Source of the DNA: Citrus sinensis
Taxonomy: Eukaryota > Streptophyta > Magnoliopsida > Sapindales > Rutaceae
Direction of reading: 5' to 3'
Assembly (NCBI RefSeq): GCF_022201045.2
Contig: NC_068564.1
Location: 30,967,001-31,031,000, forward strand
Length of the DNA stretch: 64,000 bases
The position numbers and the translations under genes are program-made. The first letter of the stretch is position 1. The number at the start of each line of letters is the position of its first letter. Of this stretch, positions 59,358-64,000 are shown piece by piece. The notes under the pieces are model-generated. The model was not told where the DNA came from, ran no database searches, and saw only the letters and a list, made by a program, of their open reading frames with translations.

Positions 59358-60319
59358 ATCCTTTATGCTTCATTCGAGTAGTATGTGTGGCAATGTACAA
59401 AACTTTAGAATAATTCCCGTCATGTTTTCGCTTTCCCCATGTACATCAGCTCTGTTAGTGTGCTGACTGCGTGAGTACTGAATCTTGTATTTATCTATTA
59501 TGCCAGAATAGCTAGACTTCATTTAAGCCTGTGTTCAGACTATTTTCTAGGAATTGATTCCGGCAGTTTTTTACTTGTCAGATTCCTAAAATGGTTTCAG
59601 GTTATTTTTCCATTTCTGCGCAAGGCTTTAACATGCTCAGTGTAAAAGAAGACTACGAAAAAGGAATATGAGATGATAGATATTGTTGCTTTTTTCCCAA
59701 AATTTAATTTATCAATTACCCATTTCTCGTTGAATTCCAGAAATTCTAAGTTTTCTAGAAATAAAAACTTTTTATAAGTACGAAAATATTTGTAAACATG
59801 TAATTAGTTACACATGTGACTTCAATGTTCCTATACCCAAAATTGATTCATTCATTTGGCGTGATAGTGAGAATATTGTTTACAAAGTCGTTCATGAACT
59901 TGAACCGTATCTTTAAATCAGTATCATCTCCATTTTCGACGAAACATGTGAGCTGGGTTGAACCATTTATTTTCTAACGTTTAAAACAAGTGTAAAAACC
60001 AAAGCATATATACACAGTTGGACCATTATAGTACATATTATAAGGCAATTATCAAAATAAATAAATAAATAAACAAAACATAATAAACCGCAAAAATTTA
60101 AAGATAGCAAAGCACTTATTAAGTGTTTACAATACTCTTGACGGCTCTAAGATTTGTAAGACAATGCAAGGCCGAAATCCTGGTCTGTATTAACCAGTCA
60201 GCTCATATTACATAAACAGCCTATCTATTCATGTAAGCTTCCCATCTAAGTATGTTCTGTCTCTCTCTTAGATGATTAGAAGTATATCATAGATTTAGTT
60301 AATTTCAACATCTGTACAT
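59358..60319. other. Convergent 3' region of the MUSTANG and RING genes
   Basis: Both genes end towards this stretch, so it probably holds their two 3'UTRs. No gene is recognisable. Confidence 0.65.
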
Positions 60320-62149
60320 TCATTCTTGTACTCCTGAAGATTCGACCTGCGTCAGCGAGCCTAAACACAGTGGGCAGGGTGGGTCACGTATATCTTCAGC
60401 AGATGTTCTCTGCTCCAAGCAATCTGCATGATATACATGACCACAAACTAAAACAGCCACAGCATGTTGTTCACCAGAAGGTATTGTGCTTCCCATTCCA
60501 AGAAGATGTGATTTCCGTCTCAACAGCTTCTGACAGATCCCACATATGATTTTCACTGTATCAGGTGATGCAGCATTCGTTACCAAGGAACTGAATCTGA
60601 TTCTCTCCGACCTGCTAAATGGTTTTTCCCTCTTCTCTGAAATGTTGGCAAAAAATAAAAATAAGACCCATGTGCGGAAAGCATTCCAACTTCCAAGAAG
60701 GATGTTAGAACACAGAAAATAATATGATTAGGTACTATCCAGAGTATGCATCCATAAATATGTCTTGTCCGTGAAATGACAAGATAGTTTCTTATGTAAG
60801 AAACCATGTTACCTGCGTGGCTTCCAGGCTCTGTGTTGCAATGACTAGCCAACTTGAAGGAGAGTCTCTCCTCACGTGAAGGAGGACCCTTCCCAAGAGA
60901 ACTCGATCCGTTACCATGGTTACCTAAGTTTCTTCGAGAGTATTGGTGGCTATAGTGATGACGCGATCTTTTTAAGAATACAGAACGACCAAGATTATAG
61001 TGATGGTGGGCATTCAATAGCTTTACAGAATTATCAGTGATTTCCATTCCAGATGAGAAAGGCTTTAAGTCACTTGAATCAACGAACTGTGAAGGTTTCT
61101 ACAGTTAAAAAAAAAAAAATCAGGTCACAACCATGATCCTGTTGGATATCAAGGATGCAAAGAAATAACTTGGATGCAGGTACTATTTTGTATAAAAAAA
61201 CTAACCTGTTTTGATAATGCTTCTGTTCCTGATGAGCATGGAATGTTGTCTAAATTAAATAGGAGCAAAAGTTAGATCAGTCCAAAATTACACATTCTTG
61301 TCAAACACAACAAAACAACAATTGAACAAGCAGACCTAACAGCTTAAACTTCTGAATCCAGAAAGGGAAGCAAAATGCAATCACAGACAACACAAAAAGG
61401 ATCTGCTAATGCAACAGGTGATATCATAAGAAATAGCAAACAAAATTTTAAGCCAAAGAAGAGCATACCAGATAAACGACCCACACTCACAAAAAGTCCC
61501 AATTTGAGTGCCAACTGATGTAGCATTTATCAATCGGATGGTAGAATAAAATAATAAGAAATTTTACATTCATCATTCAAGAGATGAGCAGCATGCAATA
61601 TGGTGATTCAAGTTGGGACTCAAATATTGTTTGAAATTAAAATTCAGATAATATATTCAGTGCAATGAATTCACTATCACAGAAGAATCTTGTAAAGAAT
61701 ATTTCAGCTGGACTTAAAACAGAACTTGCTTATGTACTAAGTGGGGGAAACGAAAAAAAAGAAAAAAAAAAGAAAGATCTTTGGTACAGATGATCAATCT
61801 GTGATAATCAATTCCCAAAAATGTTGATCAACATACAAAAATAAATAAAACAGAGATAATAAAAAAATAATAAAAAAACCCTAACCCTACAATTTACTTT
61901 TATGGGTATAAAATTAAACTGCAATCAACGAAACCCAAAGTAGAAGTCTCAAAATTGAACTCAAATATAATTCCAAAATTGAAATTTGCGCCTTCTGTTC
62001 TTCTAATTGTCCACATTTTCTCGAAAACCAAACAGAACGGGGCAAACAAACTTCACAAATAAAAAAATTTAAAAAAAAAAGGTACCCGAAGAAGCAGGAG
62101 GGTCATTACTGTTATGGTGTTGATCAGCACCTCGCTTTCTCTTACCCAT
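60320..62149 (-). CDS. RING-H2 zinc-finger protein, putative E3 ubiquitin ligase
   Basis: Four exons (62149-62086, 61249-61206, 61098-60813, 60636-60320) join in frame to 236 residues. The N-terminus is basic and lysine/arginine-rich (MGKRKRG). The middle is low-complexity with histidine, serine and arginine (LLNAHHHYNLGR, SRHHYSHQYSRR). The C-terminal 75 residues hold a RING-H2 finger with CGIC, VLVC-GH, YHADC and a final CPLC, in the order C-C-C-H-H-C-C-C. Such proteins act as E3 ligases, but the substrate is unknown and I do not recognise a named member. The 44-nt second exon is the least certain part. Retained introns would give shorter products. Confidence 0.8.
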
Positions 62150-62641
62150 AATACTAATAATAAGAAGAAGAAAAAGAAATGAACAATTTTGCAAATGCAA
62201 AAGAATTAACGGCTGAGAAAATAAAGGGGAATCAAAGTGTACGGTTTTAGATTCTGCGTCTGTGGTGTTGCGGCGTTAAAGCAGCAGGCAGCGCGGAAAA
62301 GAGAAGATTAATTGATAAATTGATGAAATTGATTATGTACGGTCATTCATTTCTCTGGACACAAAAACGCACGCACACTGAAACTTAAGAAGGATGAGTT
62401 TCAGTTCACTGTTGCGAGAAAATAAAACGGACGAAGCAGGCGGCGTATGACTTGTCGTTTTAACTCTCCCCTACGTCGTTTTTTTGTCTTCCTTTATAGT
62501 TTACACGTGTTGGTATTTATTTTTAATAACTTTCCACCTCCCTCCTTTTTCTTTTTTTTTTTCTTTTGCCTGAACTACAATCAACGGATTACAATCAGAT
62601 ATTTACACTAACAAATATTCAAGAAATATCTACTTTATTTA

Positions 62642-63252
62642 GAGGGTGTTTATTTTTTTATCTGAAATTTGAATACACTTAAATTAGTCTGAATTTCGAA
62701 TAAATCTAAATATCTGAATCTGAATAATATGTTTATTTTTTTATCTGAATCTCGAAAAATAAATATTAAGTTGTTTGTTTTTTCAATTGAAAAAGCTGAA
62801 AATATTACATTTGTATCCTTATTAAATTTGAATGTCAAATAAATAATATATTAAATACCATAATATTTTAACATTTATAAGTAAAACTATATTCAAGTGA
62901 ATACATAATTATTTTAGAATTTTAATATATAAAATACCATAAATTTCAAAATTTATCGTATATAATATAAGAAAGAAAAAACAGGGATATTTTTATGTGG
63001 GGTAAATGTCTATGGGTGAATTTTGGGATAAACATGAAAAATAAATTATAAAACATGGATATTTTTTATATTAGTAAGTAATTGACTTAATTCAAATTTC
63101 TCCATTAAGTAAAAAGTCAAAAAAATTAGCTTATTTTATTAAGTCAAAATTATCTAAAAAGTCTCATTAAGTTATAAAAATAAACACATCTAATTAACTT
63201 AATTAATTAAGTTAAGTCACTTTAAGTCATTAAGTTAAAAAACAAACGTCAC
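62642..63252. mobile_element. PIF/Harbinger-like MITE, about 611 bp
   Basis: TTA flanks both sides (62639-62641 and 63253-63255). The ends GAGGGTGTTTATTTTTTTA and the complement of TTAAAAAACAAACGTCAC form an imperfect inverted repeat. The interior is A/T-rich with repeated ATCTGAA words near the left end and AAGTCA/TTAAGT words near the right end. No coding capacity. Confidence 0.6.
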
Positions 63253-63596
63253 TTACACTTTAAAAAAACGTTAGATATTTATCCTCACAAATATTAAAGA
63301 GAAGTCTACTCCACTTATATCTCGAAAAGGAAAAAACCATCTCCACTCAATTATTTCATAATTAGAGAAAAAAATTAAATCCTTATATTACAATATAGGA
63401 ACTCAAACTTATAAGAGTATAGATTTTACCACTCGGCCAAAGGTTGATCACCCTTATTTTTTAAGAAAACGCACCTCAATATTAGACTCTACCGGAGTCA
63501 TATCATAATAAATTTGTTATTGATTTAAAACTTAGGACAATTTTATTATTAGTTCAATTTTAATAATTCTCTATCATTATTCTATTTTTTATAACC

Positions 63597-63621
63597 ATAT
63601 ATATATATGTGTGTGTGTGTA
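63597..63621. repeat. Compound (AT)n(GT)n microsatellite
   Basis: ATATATATAT is followed directly by GTGTGTGTGTGT. Confidence 0.9.
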
Positions 63622-64000
63622 ATCATGAACAAAAAATACCCCTAAGCAACCTTGCTCCAAATTTCCTAGTCTAGTGCCCGCAACCATCTGCATGCAGCCA
63701 GAATTTTTAAACGTGAGCTAAACCGCCTTACATGCACTATTACTTTTACAGGATTAATTGTTTTTTTTTTAAATAGCTTTAAAAAAAAATTATAATGTTT
63801 TTTTATCACTACAATATTTCAAATTTCTAGCTTTAATAGCAATAAAAAAATAAATTGTTCCATTTTGTACTTGATGCATATGAAAGCACCTGATAATGTT
63901 TCAATATTTACATATTTTAAGAATGTTGAGACTGCTCAACAAGGGCGTCACGCATCATCATGGACGCTCAATAAACTTTTGAGTCATATCGAAATATTTT

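Larger units (their letters stand above)
62150..64000. other. Terminal intergenic region with a MITE
   Basis: The first 350 bases are probably the 5'UTR and promoter of the RING gene. A MITE-like element occupies 62642-63252. A mixed (AT)n(GT)n tract lies at about 63597-63621. The rest is AT-rich with no coding signal. Confidence 0.6.

Noticed and set aside
63400..63450. Possible tRNA-like segment (ACCACTCGGCCAAAGG)
   Set aside because: No cloverleaf can be drawn around it; it may be an old tRNA-derived repeat but cannot be supported.

Overview
This is nuclear DNA of a flowering plant, almost certainly a eudicot. The genes carry many short GT-AG introns in AT-rich DNA, and the intergenic spaces are full of microsatellites, small inverted-repeat transposons and decayed retroelements. 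The proteins are plant-specific families: PAP26-type purple acid phosphatase, TOC90 import receptor, type-B MGDG synthase, MUSTANG domesticated transposase and an F-box/FBD protein. A Citrus-like genome is possible but cannot be established from the sequence alone.

Layout. Bases 1-2168 are the 3' end of a Ty3/gypsy retrotransposon with its 3' LTR. Bases 2169-8560 are gene-poor and hold a 194-bp inverted-repeat MITE and a dead LINE RNase H fragment. An F-box/LRR/FBD gene (+) lies at 8932-10577, followed by a repeat-rich gap to 14.6 kb. A 12-exon synaptotagmin-like gene of the SYT5 type (+, 14678-19683) converges with a 9-exon PAP26 gene (-, 20119-25890) that carries a 926-bp MITE in intron 4. 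A single-exon ARM-repeat gene (+, 28515-29732) is followed by TOC90 (-, 31207-34178). Next come a truncated, frameshifted fragment of an SLC35F/EamA-type transporter (+, 35090-36282), UBP22 (-, 37433-41005), ARPC3 (-, 43398-45190), a second copy of the PAP26-intron MITE family (45670-46437) and a type-B MGDG synthase (-, 47461-49873). From 50 to 54.8 kb there are transposon remnants and one tRNA-Arg(UCG) gene. A PB1-containing MUSTANG gene (+, 56541-59357) converges with a small RING-H2 gene (-, 60320-62149), and the window ends in transposon-derived and AT-rich DNA.

The genes do not form an operon or an obvious cluster; each is an independent housekeeping or regulatory locus. Two of them, PAP26 and the type-B MGDG synthase, belong to families known from the phosphate-starvation response, and a P1BS-type octamer lies upstream of the synthase. 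Exon boundaries were worked out by hand from GT/AG sites, frame continuity and family conservation. For every complete gene model the exon lengths add up to an open frame of the family's usual length. I saw no CRISPR array, phage, bacterial-type island or convincing novel multi-gene system.
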